Assembly (NCBI GenBank): GCA_964035545.1
Contig: OZ037765.1
Span: 16,176,698-16,240,697 of the forward strand
DNA: 64,000 nucleotides
Direction: 5' to 3'
From: Bugula neritina
Lineage: Eukaryota > Bryozoa > Gymnolaemata > Cheilostomatida > Bugulidae
The position numbers and the translations under genes are program-made. Positions 9,621-22,440 of this stretch are shown here, one piece after another (positions within the stretch are counted from its first letter, which is position 1; every line of letters starts with the position of its first letter). The notes beneath the pieces are model-generated. The model was not told where the DNA came from and made no database searches. It worked only from the letters and a program-made list of their open reading frames with translations.

Positions 9621-12039
9621 CTAGTGTTTCTCCTTAGTAAAAAGATTTAAATTGTTCGAAGATTTATGTGGAACAGTTTCACTTTTTAGTTCTTGTACTG
9701 AATTGTTGAGTTCATCTAAATTACTAACAAGCTTGTTCAGATTTCTAAAACAAAACAAAGAATAGTTTATAAATGGCATTTATCACAAATTACTGGTAAT
9801 ATTTAGAAGCCAGTTTTCTGATTACAGAACAAGGAACTGGAGAACAGAAAATTTATTTAATGCAAAAACTAACCCGAGTGATAAAATTGCTAAAGTTCAA
9901 AAATTGTAATCAGAAATGACACAGAAACTTCATTGAATTTGATTTATAATGGTGAATAAATTCAGTGTTTTTGAAGACACAACTAAAATAGACACAAAGT
10001 TGAGCACAAGTGTTATGCCACGCCTACAGCACATTTGAACTGATTTTAATTTATTCAAAGTTTGATGCACACACTGCAAAGAGCTTATTGAACATTTTTA
10101 CCAAGGCGACAAAATCATAATTTACAATTCACGCACAATTTTGGAACCTTATACTGGTAAAATAACTAAAATATATAATAAGTCTGTACACAATGTAAAA
10201 CAGAGATTATTTAAATTGTGTTTATAAGCACATGTGCTTTAATTTTTGTGGAGACATGCATGGGAACTAACAATTTCAAAATTTAGGTTGATGGTTAATT
10301 TGTTGTTTTCTACAACAGACTACACATTATTCCAAATAACTAAACCAAAGTGTGAACAATCTTGCATTTACTTTGATAATAAAAACTTGTAAGAGTGGGC
10401 AGCAATTTTGAACATTTGTGCTATTTGAAAAAAGAAAAGTTTATTATGAGATGGGGCTTTAACGATTTTTGTTGAAAGCTGTTATTTTTTTCAATTTCTT
10501 TTACTAAATAACCATCATGCAAGCTGGCTTTTAGGTTTGTACTACATCAACTCTAAAGTAAAAGTCGAAGGTTAAAGAATCCTCCCACTATCACATGCTA
10601 TTCTTAGCTACAGCAACATACAGCCTAATTACTCATCTAACTTGAATGTTTACACTTGAAACTTTCAAACCAGAAAATAAAGATTATTTCCTCCCCAGAC
10701 CTAAAAAATCATGTGAAGCTAAGATAGGGTTAAGAAATACAATTTATATTGGCTGACCACAAGCAATTTTACCAGGTCAGCAAACGCTGTCCCTACAGTG
10801 CTAGATAGGCATCTACCTGAATGTAAAATCTTTAGCATCATCAGTGCTATAACCCTGAAGTTGCTGTTGAGCATCCAAGTCAAAGTGAAGTCGGGAGAGC
10901 CTTTCTTGCTTCTCTCGTACCTGATCCATCTGATGCAAAATGCTGGTCTTTCCAAAAACTTGCAGTCTGCCATTGTGAAATTCTTCCAATAGTTCAAGTA
11001 AACCCTTTTCCATTTCTCGAACATCTGTAACCTTAAAAGCAATGTATTCAAGTTTACCGAACTACTTTATAAAGCACTTTTTAATTTCATCATCCAGTGG
11101 CTACAGCTCTCTATTATTGATATGAACCAGGATTTGTATTTAGAATAAACTATTTTATTAGAATTGGTGCCAGTCACTTGTGAAAAGCAATAGGGGATAG
11201 CTCATGAATGGGAATGGAGGAGACTAAAGATGACAGAGAAAATAAAACAGTACCCTGGTTTTGACAAGAAAAGTAAAGTAAAGATGGCTAAAATCAAAGA
11301 TGCAGCATCTGAGAGGGTATAATAAAATGAATTTGAGAGAAATGAACCAAAGATTATCCCATGCCTGTTGAAAAATAGACCCAGGAGATATAAAGATAAG
11401 AATATCCTCCAGCAAGGTCAAGAGACTGAATAACAAATTATGGCCACTACACAAAATTACTGAATCAGAACTCAACAATACTGTATTACTGTCAATAATT
11501 TTATAAGACTTACTGAAACTGCAATCATTAGGCCTACTAGAAAAGCTTAAGTAAGCAGACCAAAAATGTAGCGGCAAATTCGTTTAAAATACTAAAATTA
11601 GTTGAAGAAACAAACAGACGGCTCACCGAGCTAATCCACTGGTCAGATTAAGAGAAAGTAAAAAAGGCAGCACTTTCAGATTTGCTATTCTGAACATTAC
11701 AAAAACTTGCATAAAAATTTACAACTTCTACAGCAAAGTATGGTAATGTAAATAACTACAATGGTGCACCACATGAATTACATTCATTATCTTAAGGAAT
11801 CAGGATACAATTATACATACATCAGTAAGAAACTTGTGTTCAGGACAAGGTCTTCTCATATCTTGAGCCAAAAAGCTGTTAGTTGGGCCATTTAGTTCCT
11901 CTGCAGGAGCTAACGAAGGTTGACTAGGAGCTGGAGGGGCTGGTGCCTTTTTCCTGGCACCAGGTGGTGGGAGAACCGTGGAAGATGTTGATGACGGAGA
12001 TAGCTGATGCATAGTGGCTGCTTCCTGCTTTCTCTCCAT
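9621..12039 (-). CDS. CCDC28B: CCDC28A/B-like coiled-coil protein, three exons
   Basis: The coding exons on the minus strand are 12039-11821, 11031-10817 and 9744-9621, with junctions GAT|gtatgt, ttttaag|GTT, TTCAG|gtagat and ttttag|AAAT. The total is 558 bases, giving 185 residues. The first exon is Pro/Ser/Ala-rich and low in complexity. The family signature begins at the exon 1-2 junction: FLTD-VTDVREMEKGLLELL, FHNGRLQVFGK, REKQERLSRLHFDLD, then NLNKLVSNLDELNNSVQ. Human CCDC28B has the same blocks in the same order. CCDC28B is known as a modifier of Bardet-Biedl syndrome and a partner of the mTORC2 subunit SIN1. CCDC28A is its paralogue. Which vertebrate paralogue is closer cannot be told by eye; an invertebrate would probably have the single ancestor. 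Confidence 0.88.
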
Positions 12040-15000
12040 AGTAGCCGCAATAACTGTGCTTTGTTACTATTTAAAACAAGCATTAGGTTTGCTAGTTAAT
12101 CATGTTTCTATATAAGCTTGCAACTTCACTGTATGGTAATAGGGCTGAAGAGCATAGCACACAATGCCATTCAAACTAGTTTCAAATTCATTGGGTTCTA
12201 TGTATTTTAAATTCTAGTGATATAAAACATAGCAAGAGCTGAAACAGAAAATCGTAATATTGTGGCAGCATGCAACGGAAAATAGCATATCTAAAGACAG
12301 ACAGGTACAAATTTGATTATTTGTAATAAAAAGACTATAGTAATTAAAACTGATACATTTTACAAAAATTATAAAGCGCGAGTTTAATTTCCTAATCATT
12401 ACACATATTAACTTTACATTCAATACTTACAGACGCAAGTGTAACAGTTTACAATCCACCATCAACTGCTTAAGAACCCTATGACTTGTTATTTTGACCA
12501 AAATTACAGAGATCGCGGAAGAACTTGTATCTGCTAAGAAAACACTTCCAAACCACGTGCCATCCTATAACAGAAAAGTTAAGAAAACATTTGTTTTGGC
12601 TAAAAATTATAAATTCAATAGCAAGAAAACATTTTATCTCATACAGGTTTACCATTGTGTATTAGCTATGATATTTATGTACTATATATTTAAAGATACA
12701 TAAATGTAGATAAAGAATGCTTACTTTAAAACACAGACTAGACAGATTATTACAATGCAAGTTTTATTTAATAATACAAATTGCATAATATTTGTTACTA
12801 AAAACAGGCCACCATTTCGAAAATAAGGGCTGAATCATAGGTTTGAATTGCATAAATATTATTGGTAATGCTAGCAACAATAATTATAAATCCCAACATG
12901 TTGAATAATCTAATCTGACATTTTCAAAAGGAATAAAGTTACTATCTCATTTAACCAGACTTGATATATTAGGATACTAGAAATACATAAAAATCCAGTA
13001 TTAAAATAATTTATCAAAATAAATAGCATTGTGTGTACATCTTATACAAAAGCCCTATCTATAGACTACATCAAACATATTATAGACAAAAAATATAGTT
13101 TGACACTTGAAATTTTACAGTCAACAGCTGACACATTGTCTGAAAACCTGCTAGCTAAGTAAAATAAGCTAAGTAAACTGCACAAATCAAGTTGGTCAGC
13201 GATTCTTTATGTAACCCTTGAAATTGGTTACATTTAAAACAAAATTAAGAGTAACTAATTCATGTTCTAAAACAGGGCTGCCAAACAGGCAGGCCCATGC
13301 CTAAATTTATGTGACCCTCAAAACAAATAAAATTATTTTGCTCACATATATGAATTAGAGTGAAAAAACAGGCCTTTAAATGTCTTATTTATATACATAC
13401 ATACAAAACATGCAGCCTGCAGTAATAATTGATACTTCATTCTGAAAAAATTGGACATCCCTGCTTTAAAAGTAGTTGTTTTGAAACAAAAACAAAATTT
13501 TCTATTGCCCTAGGGATTAGGGTAGTTAGGAATATTTTGGCAGTAGAAGATATATAATAACAACATTTTCTCATTCGACATCAGTATTCTTAATTTTTGC
13601 AGCCGCTAATACAAAATAAAAATATCTATAATTGGCGTAATTGTTTTACTCCGGTCTGTGGCAATTTAAGCTTCAGCATACTATAAGTGTTTGGTATTTT
13701 TTTATGCATACAAGATTAGGCAGACTAAAAATTAATACATACCAATGACAATGACCACTATAAAAAAGGCTATGCTGAGGGCTATGGTAAATATAGTTGA
13801 AACAATGTTCATCATCAGAATCTTTCCTCCTTTGTTTTTCTATATTACCAGCAACAGAGTATAAAAAAAATTACAGTTAATACAAATTCATTACAAATGT
13901 ATCTGCTGAATAAATATCCATTTAAAATTAGAGTGCTATTTAGAAGTTGCATACTCTATCAGCTTACTGAATTACACAATCTATATGAAAGAATTACAAA
14001 GATAACACATTACAAAAACCATTGACAGCCACAATGAGAAAAAGCTTAGTCCACAAAGCAAGTCATCAAGCATCAAGCATCAAACATCTGAAAAGGGCCC
14101 AACTAAAAATACATTTTTTCCCAAATATAAATAAGAACAACTTATCTAACAAAAATAACACAAATGTTCAGTCCAATTACATGAAAAAAAGAAATTTATT
14201 ACAAAACTAAGTAAACTTATATGATGGTTAAATTAGAATACTAGTTGTAATACTAAAGGGGAAACAGTGGAACATTCTTTTTTATAAAAACCGCTAAATA
14301 TGTCATCTCAGCCCATAGGAAAAATCTGTCATTTAAATATAAATATGCCTGAACAATTATCCATCAATTACAGAAATGAAATTTCACTACGTGAAAACAT
14401 TGTATAATTGGTTTGAGTTTTCTTATTACTTTGAATTTTAGTAGCTGCTCATTTGTGCCACTAGCTTTGCCTGTTTTAATAACTTTTCCGCTCTTAGTCA
14501 GTAGTATATTCCTTGTCATCTCCTAAGTGCAGGTCATTTCATGACACTACATGGCAATAATGTATTTCATGTCAAAGAAATAAACTGCTATTTGAAAAAT
14601 TACATCTTGCTCTCTATAGTTCATTTTTTATACCTACAGGTATAGATGTTGGCCTTTTAGTTAAAGAAATAGTTAGCTTTCTCACTGCACAGAATGTGAA
14701 ATAAGGAAGGAGCATTTTTCGATTGACCAATCAATGTGCTGTACTTTCTAAAGAACTAGCCACTGTGATTGAATTACATAAAATACTGTTAAAAAGGGTG
14801 TCCGGTGGCATTGGTCTAAAGAACAAGATAGTTCTTTTGAGAAAACAGAAATGTCATAGTATTTCACTTTTGGCTGTTTATGATGTAAATGGGCACCATA
14901 ATTACAAGATATGCTAGCAATGCAGGTCTGGGGGCAATTCCGTGCCAAATTCAACAAGATAGCTCTTAATGCTTGACATTTACAACAAGTTGACTTTTAT

Positions 15001-16489
15001 AGGAAACAGAAAAACCGTTGTTCAGCTATAGAAAAAGAACTTAAAGGTCTGTTGGGCAACAGAGAAGTTTTTACCATACCTTTTAGGTATGAAAAACATA
15101 AATATTGAGACTGCTCAACACCAATTTGCCATTTTGCTAAGCACCGACCATTTAAGGGTTCAAACTAAGACTCCAAGAATTTCAGTGCACCGTCAGAAAT
15201 GTAAGTGGGCCAAAAAATATCGCAGCTGATACTCCCGAGATACAAAACCACCAAAGCAAAAATAGAACCAAGAGAACAAGAAATTGAACTTTACATAGAA
15301 GATATTGACTTATGTGGATCCAATAGGATGTTAGAGCAGCGTCACTCAGAACAACATGAAATTGAATTATTGTTGAAAGTAATAAGCCAAGCGAAAAACA
15401 GATGGCCATAGTGACAGTTTACTGAAGATGCCATTCTAAAGCTATATTTTGAGAAACATTTTTCAACAAGAAAAAAAAATTATTGATACAAAGAAATCAA
15501 TTGGTGATACTGCTGGCTCAAAAAAACCAGGCATTACAAAATGTCAAGGGTGAGCTAGAAACAGTGTGTGGTGGCCTTTTATGTCCATTGACACTAAAAT
15601 TAGCATTTTTACTAAATATACAATTTATGCTGCCTGTTATAAAGCCATTTTACTATTTTGAAAATACCTATAACTGGGCAACACCTTAGCACCAATTTAC
15701 ATATCCTAGAACGGCCAAGCGCATTTTCTGGTTATTGACAATTATTGAAAATCTCCAGAACTCGTCTCGCTTTGAAGCTCTTTTTTTGAGCAGGATTTCA
15801 CATATGAGATTGATGTTCTCATGGCATACCTGAAATAGTATTGTCAGACAATGAACCGCAATTGCCTGTATTAGCTTATAGATCTCCCGCTACAGAGATC
15901 CACTACACCAACCCATCCTGATAACTTCAAACCCGACCTTCATAACCATGATTCATTTAAACAGTGTAATGATCAGTATAACGATGAAAGAGAATCTTGA
16001 TAAAACCTTGGAGTCCACCCCCCCCCTCAACCAGTTAATAAAGGAGACAAAATTCTGGTAGGGCATGGATAGAGAAAGCTATGCAGTATCTTCTTCAGTT
16101 CATATAAATACTACTGATCAAACAAACATCACAGTCATGAATAAAACTGTAATTTTAATACACTACAGAGTTGACCTTGATCTAAGTAATATTTCAATAC
16201 TCAAACTTACACTGGACTGCCCTAGAGGAAGGAAGGGGTGTGCCACATATGGGTAATATGTTAAACAGTCATTGGTCAATCATTATACAGTTAGCATTGA
16301 TAGGACTGTATTGACTGAACAGGAACTTAATCCTGTCTTATTGCCTTGATTGTCACAAATTTTCAGATTTCAGTGTTCTTATACTCTTAAAATTTCTTTA
16401 CTACTAGTACTACGTCTACTGCACCTAGGGCCAAGCCCGAGTAAAAGCAGTAAAAGCTAGTAAAAGCAGCCGAGGAGGGACACAATACC
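12040..16489. other. intergenic, mostly AT-rich single-copy-looking DNA
   Basis: I see no convincing gene, apart from a possible short exon noted at 13743-13815. Open frames at 14723-14917 and 15205-15411 read like decayed coding sequence (charged, uninterrupted for about 65 codons) but match no family I recognise and have no partner exons I could find. A CACGTG is present near 12556. Confidence 0.4.
13743..13815 (-). CDS. possible short exon encoding a membrane segment
   Basis: On the minus strand, ATGATGAAC opens a 24-codon frame that is almost wholly hydrophobic (MMNIVSTIFTIALS.., then AFFIVVIVI) and ends in a consensus donor, ATTG|gtatgt. This is the look of the first coding exon of a small single-pass membrane protein. 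I could not find a following exon in the 1 kb downstream, so this may be chance. No family is assigned. Confidence 0.22.
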
Positions 16490-17515
16490 CATGCAGAAGT
16501 TATGGACATCAAGAAGGCTTTTGACAAGGTACCTCACCTTATGTTGCTTCAAAAATTGCAAAAGATACGGGGCATAAACTGATATCTCCTTAATCAGATA
16601 CTCAGTTTTCTTTCCGACAGACAGCAGTCTGTTGCACTAAGGAGGCAAGCTTTCAGGCAAGCCTCAGGTGTGCCACAGGGCTTTATGCTAGGACCAATTT
16701 TGTTTTATGCTATATAAATGATCTTCCAGATTTGTTGCAGTGCAAAGTTAGCCTCTATGCTGATGATACTCTACTTTACCAAACTGTGAACACCACAAAA
16801 GATGCAGAATTATTTCAAAATGACATCAACACTGTATATGAGTGATCTATAAAATGAAAAATGCCCTTCAATGAAAAAAAAATTCCAGACAAATAATTTT
16901 GAAATAGTAGCCCCCATATCACATTACAAACTCCGTAACACATGCCTTGCGCGGGCAGAAATCACTTAACACTTTGGGGTAACCAACCAGTGGGACCTAA
17001 GATTTGATCAGGATATAAATGGTAAATGTACCAAGTTCTGGAAAGTCCTTGGAGGGATCAAGCACTTGATGTATGATGCCCCAAAGGACGCTAAGCTACT
17101 GCCTTACACAAGTCTATGCAGGCCTATACTTTATTATGCATATATGGTTTGGAATACTGGGGCTGGAAGCAAGGTGCATGATATAGAGCTGGTTCATAAC
17201 AGTACCATACGGCTCATAAACAATATAGATACACTGACAGTGTATCTGTGGCGAGAAATGAGTTAGGACTCCAGTTGCTGGAAGACAGAAGAAAAAATAA
17301 TCGACAGCGTTTACTGATCGGAATTTCTCAGAATGAGGATCAACACTGAACTCTCTCCAGAGCCTATGACAAGATTATTGAAGACAGGGAGCTTGCAACT
17401 GTAACCACCCGAGCGGCTGCCAGAAGAGAGCTTATCTCGATATCAGCTAGGAAAAGCATGTTCCACACTAGTTTTCTGCCACGAACAATTTTTAAGATGC
17501 ACGGAGAATATAATA
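16490..17515 (+). mobile_element. LINE (non-LTR retrotransposon) reverse transcriptase remnant
   Basis: Broken plus-strand coding sequence reads DIKKAFDKVPHLMLLQKL, then LSDRQQSVALRRQAF, SGVPQGFMLGPILF, and a YADDT-like site near 16755-16775. This is the finger-palm part of a Jockey/CR1-type reverse transcriptase. Downstream, 17066-17266 reads LCRPILYYAYMVWNTG, the thumb-like C-terminal motif (RPxLEYAxxVW) of such LINEs, and RRKNNRQRLL follows. Stops, frameshifts and internal loss make it an old truncated copy. No tail or target duplication is visible. Confidence 0.8.
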
Positions 17516-17799
17516 ACTAATTACAAAACAGCAAATGCTGTAACAAGTGCTATCCCTGGTCTAATATAATTATAGGTTGTCACTAGAGACTTCCCTATAG
17601 ACATTCCAGTTGCTGCGGAAGTCCTACTTCAACTGAGGTAACAAACTGTGGTAAAAACCTTAAGCTAAATGAAGATTTAGTACTATTACTATTAGTAGTA
17701 GTACTAGTAGTACGTAGTTTAAGTTTCTTTCACAAAAAAAATCTGAAGTTAAACTTAGCTTAAACCTCAAAGGTTTTATTATAAACTACCAACAAACTC

Positions 17800-18360
17800 A
17801 AACTGGTTGCAATCATCATCATGCATTGACATGCAAAACGATTATCATAATCATGATCATGAACTAAATATAAATTATCACCATGATCATATTCATAATG
17901 AATCATTATAATGATAATCATAATCATAATGATAAAATAACTCATAATCATAATGATAAAATTAATGATTATTGATAATCAATTATTATTTATTTGGTAA
18001 TCATAATGATAATGTCAATGATAATCATTATGATTATGATCATCAATATCAATTAGAATAATAATATGAGATGGAATATCATCATCAATATCGACATCGT
18101 AATTTGGCATAACCATAATGATGATGATAATCATTATCATTATGATAATCTGTCTAACTCCAAGTCTAAGTCTAATAGTAATAGTAATCAGTAATCATAA
18201 TACTAATCATAATGATAATATTATTGAATAATCATTATTGTACGAAAATATTTAGCTTTAAATATATATATTTAAAATTAACCCACAGTGATATTCATAT
18301 TGATAAACATAACCAATAATCATAATGATAATGACATCCATTTTCATCTTGATAATTATA
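17800..18360. repeat. degenerate ATAATCATAATG-type tandem repeat
   Basis: Several hundred bases are dominated by the words ATAATCATAATGATAAT in both orientations, so the region can fold back on itself. Similar trinucleotide-based expansions recur near 48.2-49.3 and 55.8 kb. There is no coding sequence; the frame at 17760-17951 on the minus strand, rich in Met, Ile and His, is a product of the repeat. Confidence 0.75.
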
Positions 18361-18376
18361 AAATGAGCTCAAAACC

Positions 18377-18512
18377 ATAAGCAGCTCCGAGTTGAGGGTG
18401 AATGAGTGCAGTAGTTTGAGGCTCTCGAATTTGGAGTTTGGACCTAACTCCAAAAGGCAGAACCCCTCCAACTAAAGCAATTGTTCGTCACCTCCAAGTC
18501 GGAGCTGCTTAT
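18377..18512. mobile_element. 136-bp miniature inverted-repeat element, copy 1
   Basis: The ends are inverted repeats: ATAAGCAGCTCCGA at 18377-18390 and its complement ending at 18512, with similarity continuing for about 25 bases. A second, diverged copy lies at 49505-49670 and shares the interior words TGAGTGCAG and TTTGGACCTAAC. No target duplication is clear. It codes for nothing and is probably a non-autonomous DNA transposon. Confidence 0.6.
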
Positions 18513-18599
18513 AGAATTATTCAAACTATGATGGTAACATTATGATTATTATTTTCTTATTATAAATTATATTATTGGCGACGATATTAATTCGTGAGG

Positions 18600-21500
18600 T
18601 TAGGCCGAGGAATGGCACGGCGTTTCAGAACGTCAGTTGGAAATGACACACTTGGACAATCGCCAAATCGACCATCTTAAAAGTGGACAACTCAAAAATA
18701 GAGAATAAGAAAATGTGTCATTTTCAAAATGGGTGATCTAAAAGCTGGCCAGGTTCAAAATTGTAAACGTTGGCAATTTTGGGTCTAGGACTAGTTTAGA
18801 AAAAGAAAAAAGATTCTGTGCTGGCATATGCAATACAGCATTTATAAGGAAGTGACTAAAATGGATGGCCACCAAGTTTTATGGGCAGGGCGTTGACTAA
18901 AATGACTGTCGTGAATATTTTCAGCTTTTTGAATGGTTGCGACTGTTGAAATTATCAAATCCTCAAATTTTCAATATCTTACAATCATTTGAAACCAAAT
19001 TAATTTTTGATCCATTAGAGTAGGTATTATGCTAATGGGTTTTAACAGCATTTATTCAGGGTTTTTACCATTTTAATGGTACCTAAGTAACATTATCATG
19101 TTCTCTTCTCATATGCAACTTGATACTGAAATTAATGTAATCATTTTGTACTTCACTAAACACTTTTCTTGCCTTCATAACACTTTCATAGCTCCTTGTC
19201 TGCATTATGCAGTGAGCAGCAAGAATATATAGTAATATGTAAAATAATGTGCTCCTAATAAAATGTTATGCAGCATATTTTTGTGTGCTGCTGTTATTCC
19301 AATCTGGATGAAAATTAACTTATGCGAATTTGAAAAGTTCTATAACTGTCTTTTCTATCCAAAACTGGAGATATAAAAATGCTGGTTTCCACCACTTTAA
19401 CTTTTAGCAACTTTAACAGTGTTATTTATATTGTTTCTAAAAAATACCTACATGCAGGTATATTGTTTGATACACATGACTGTAAGGAAATAATTTTAAG
19501 CAATTCCCCAAAAGTTACTGTAGGCCTACTATTCAAATTATATATTAAATATCTATTTTTGGAGTTTGATGCTTAAAAAGTTTGTTAGTGCAACTAGCTG
19601 AAAAATAATTTCAAGCTCAAAAATGTCTTACAAGAAAGGTTCTTTATTTTCATTCAAATAAAATCTTGAGCTTGCCTTTAACTCACACTACTATCACATT
19701 AATAAATACCCAGCAAAGCAAGCTGTGTGTAGTTATCTAGCTAAGTGAGTTATGACTGTAGATTTACAATCTACCCAGGGATATAACAAGATCGACCGCT
19801 AATACTTTATCTTGCCTAAAGCTGTGCACTTGACAAATTTGTGTTTGCAAACTAAGCATGGTGTACTCTAGTAATTACAGCATAATTATATTTTTGATAT
19901 TCAAGAAGCTACCAACAAAAGTGACTTTCTTATGTAAATAACAATTCCATGCAGTGTTTTTATTTGCAGCGGAGAAAACCTTACTATGCAATTAATGCTA
20001 CTACATCAAATTTTCTCAAAATTTTGTCATACAGCAGTATACGTTGACTAGCATGTTATTCAATATATAAAGAACAATTTATTTTCATAAAATATCTTTT
20101 GCTATACAAGTGCGATTATAGGAAACAAATGAGGCTTCGACTATAAGATCAGGAAGCTCTGGATACATACATATTCAAGTCACTACTAGTTCTTATCTCA
20201 GTGACAAATATATACATTATAAATTAGATGGTAATAAAATGTATATATACATGTATACATATGTGTAATTGCAGTAATGAAAAAATAATACTTTAGCTAG
20301 TGCTTCAAGATAGAGAATACTGACCACTATTTTTTAGTAAAACAAGGTTTAACAGCCTTTGGACATTTTCTACTGAATTTAACTTTGGGGCAACAGATTT
20401 TGTTTTGTCTATAGGATATAGCTTTAGTGTCACTGTCACTACTATTATTTTTTTTCTAATGGGAAATACATTGTATAATCTAGATTTGAAAGTTTTCTTC
20501 TTGTTACTAATTGGGGAGACAACTTCATCATCATTTTCCTCTTCAATATCTTCCAATGTTATACTATGGTCTATTACTTTCTCAAACACACATACTCTAT
20601 CATTTAACACATCTCTACCAATAGCACTCTTTACGTTTTTAATAAAGACTTTCATCTCTATAACTTTATTCAGATTTCTAAAAATATATGTCAATATATG
20701 TAGCATTGGCTTGCATGCATATGATTAGATTTATCTTGTAATACATTTATATTTCACGTTTTAAATTCACATAAACTGCATCACAAAGCTACACTACAGA
20801 AGTAAAAAGTATATAACATTTATCTTTTGGAATTGTATTCCCTGCTGCATGTTTTTACTGTGATGCGCAATGCATTATGTCATCCATTACGTGTACTGTT
20901 GCGCACCGACCAGCATTTTTTTTTAATTATTCAAACATCAGTTTTCAATGGAGTAAAAAGTTTCAGTCTTTGATGAATTTCTATATACTGTATCTTCTAT
21001 GAACGAATACTATGATGTGCTAATATCTAATAATTATATAATTATAGATGACAACATTTAATATTATTAAGCTTATATAAACCATCTGTTTTAAGCCTTA
21101 AAAACTTTACAAGTAAACTTACTCAGTAAGAATGTTATAGGTTGAAGAGATGGTCTCATTCCCACAAGTAGCAAGAGATGTAATGCGTTGCTTATAATTA
21201 TAATAGATACAGATACTAGTATGTGTATCCATTATACCTATAAGCAACACATCACCAACTTGCAAACGCCTGCAAACACTTGTCAACTAGAGAACAAGAA
21301 TACACTTAGGTGTCAATATAAATGGAGCTGTGTAATTGCTTTATTTTTTGTATCTCACTTCTGACACCATATCCTAATGAATTATCCATTGACTGCTTTT
21401 ATGCCAGAAATTATATTCTAACAGGCACAGTTACTAGTGACTATTTGAAGCTGGACATATAACAACCAAACACTGAAGGTACAAAATCCAAGGCAAACGA

Positions 21501-22440
21501 CTCACTTTATTACGGCCGAGTTCACATAATTCCTGCCATGCCACTTCCTCAGACAATGTGATATTTCACCATTGATAAGATAATTATAAAATAAATGTAC
21601 ATGTTTATTACACAATATAAATATTTATATATTATCATTTTATAGTATTAATATGACTAGATTTATAATAACATAGGCTATACAGAAATACTTTCTGAAA
21701 AAAATGCACTGCAGTTTCTGTAATAAAAGACTAAAAATATAGCCATGTGTTGATATTTATAGTATTATCTATACAGTAAAATGTGTTAACTACATATACA
21801 TGTAGCATATGAGGCCCATGTATACACACACACTCAGTAAATACAGCAGCTTTTTTCAACAATTTAGCAACAAAAGTTGAAATATTATGTAAAGAATCAT
21901 CAAATTAATCAGCAGATTTGATAATAAACTAATTGTCAATTCAGTATTAAGCTGTTTGCATTGAATTCCTACAGGTCACAGTGAAGACAACTTCTAAACA
22001 GAGAATACGATAAATCAATGTATCTTATACTAACCATACATGTAGACTTGAAATACACACTTTTGGCAGCAGAGTCAGAAGTGTGCATTTTTTATAATAC
22101 CACAACATTGATGCCAGGTGCTTATTTGAGTAGCTATAATACAGACAGTATAACTTTTATTACTCCAGGTCACTATTGCTTTGCAACCCATCTTAACACT
22201 GGCTTTAATCTGAGTAAAATGGTTAGCTACAGGTTTTGTTATGTTTCAATACTTTTATATATGTGTGAACAGGTTTCACTTGTTAAAGGCTTGTGCTGAA
22301 CTTTAATTGTTTTTCAACCTAATTAGTTTACTGTATTACATCATTAACTGCATTTGCATTGTATTAGCTAAGTTTTATTTATTTTTATTATATAACTTTG
22401 TTTTCTTGCGTGTGATTAATGCATATACCACGCATTGTTA
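18600..22440. other. AT-rich intergenic region
   Basis: Apart from the hypothetical exon at 20305-20690, I see no gene here. The sequence is AT-rich without a long repeat. TACATGTA-type palindromes and short TATA runs are common (20230-20260, 21600-21640). Confidence 0.4.
20305..20690 (-). CDS. hypothetical terminal exon, function unknown
   Basis: A minus-strand open frame runs from an acceptor-like ATATTTTTAG at about 20691 to a stop at 20305, about 128 codons. The protein has an acidic patch (LEDIEEENDDE), a lysine-rich stretch (NKKKTFKSRL), and a hydrophobic segment (IIVVTVTLKLY). It has the charge pattern of a real disordered-to-basic tail and is far longer than chance frames nearby. I found no upstream exon and recognise no family. 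The opposite strand is also open here (20405-20728) and is Ser/Thr/Phe-rich, which looks like its shadow. Confidence 0.3.

Noticed and set aside
20305-20706. Alternative last exon of CCDC28
   Set aside because: It shares the acceptor-proximal bases with CCDC28 exon 3 but lies upstream of the CCDC28 start on the same strand, so it cannot be spliced downstream of it.
22018-22299. 93-codon frame upstream of the unknown gene
   Set aside because: It is not conserved in the inverted copy's flank, has no splice connection, and has ordinary AT-rich composition.
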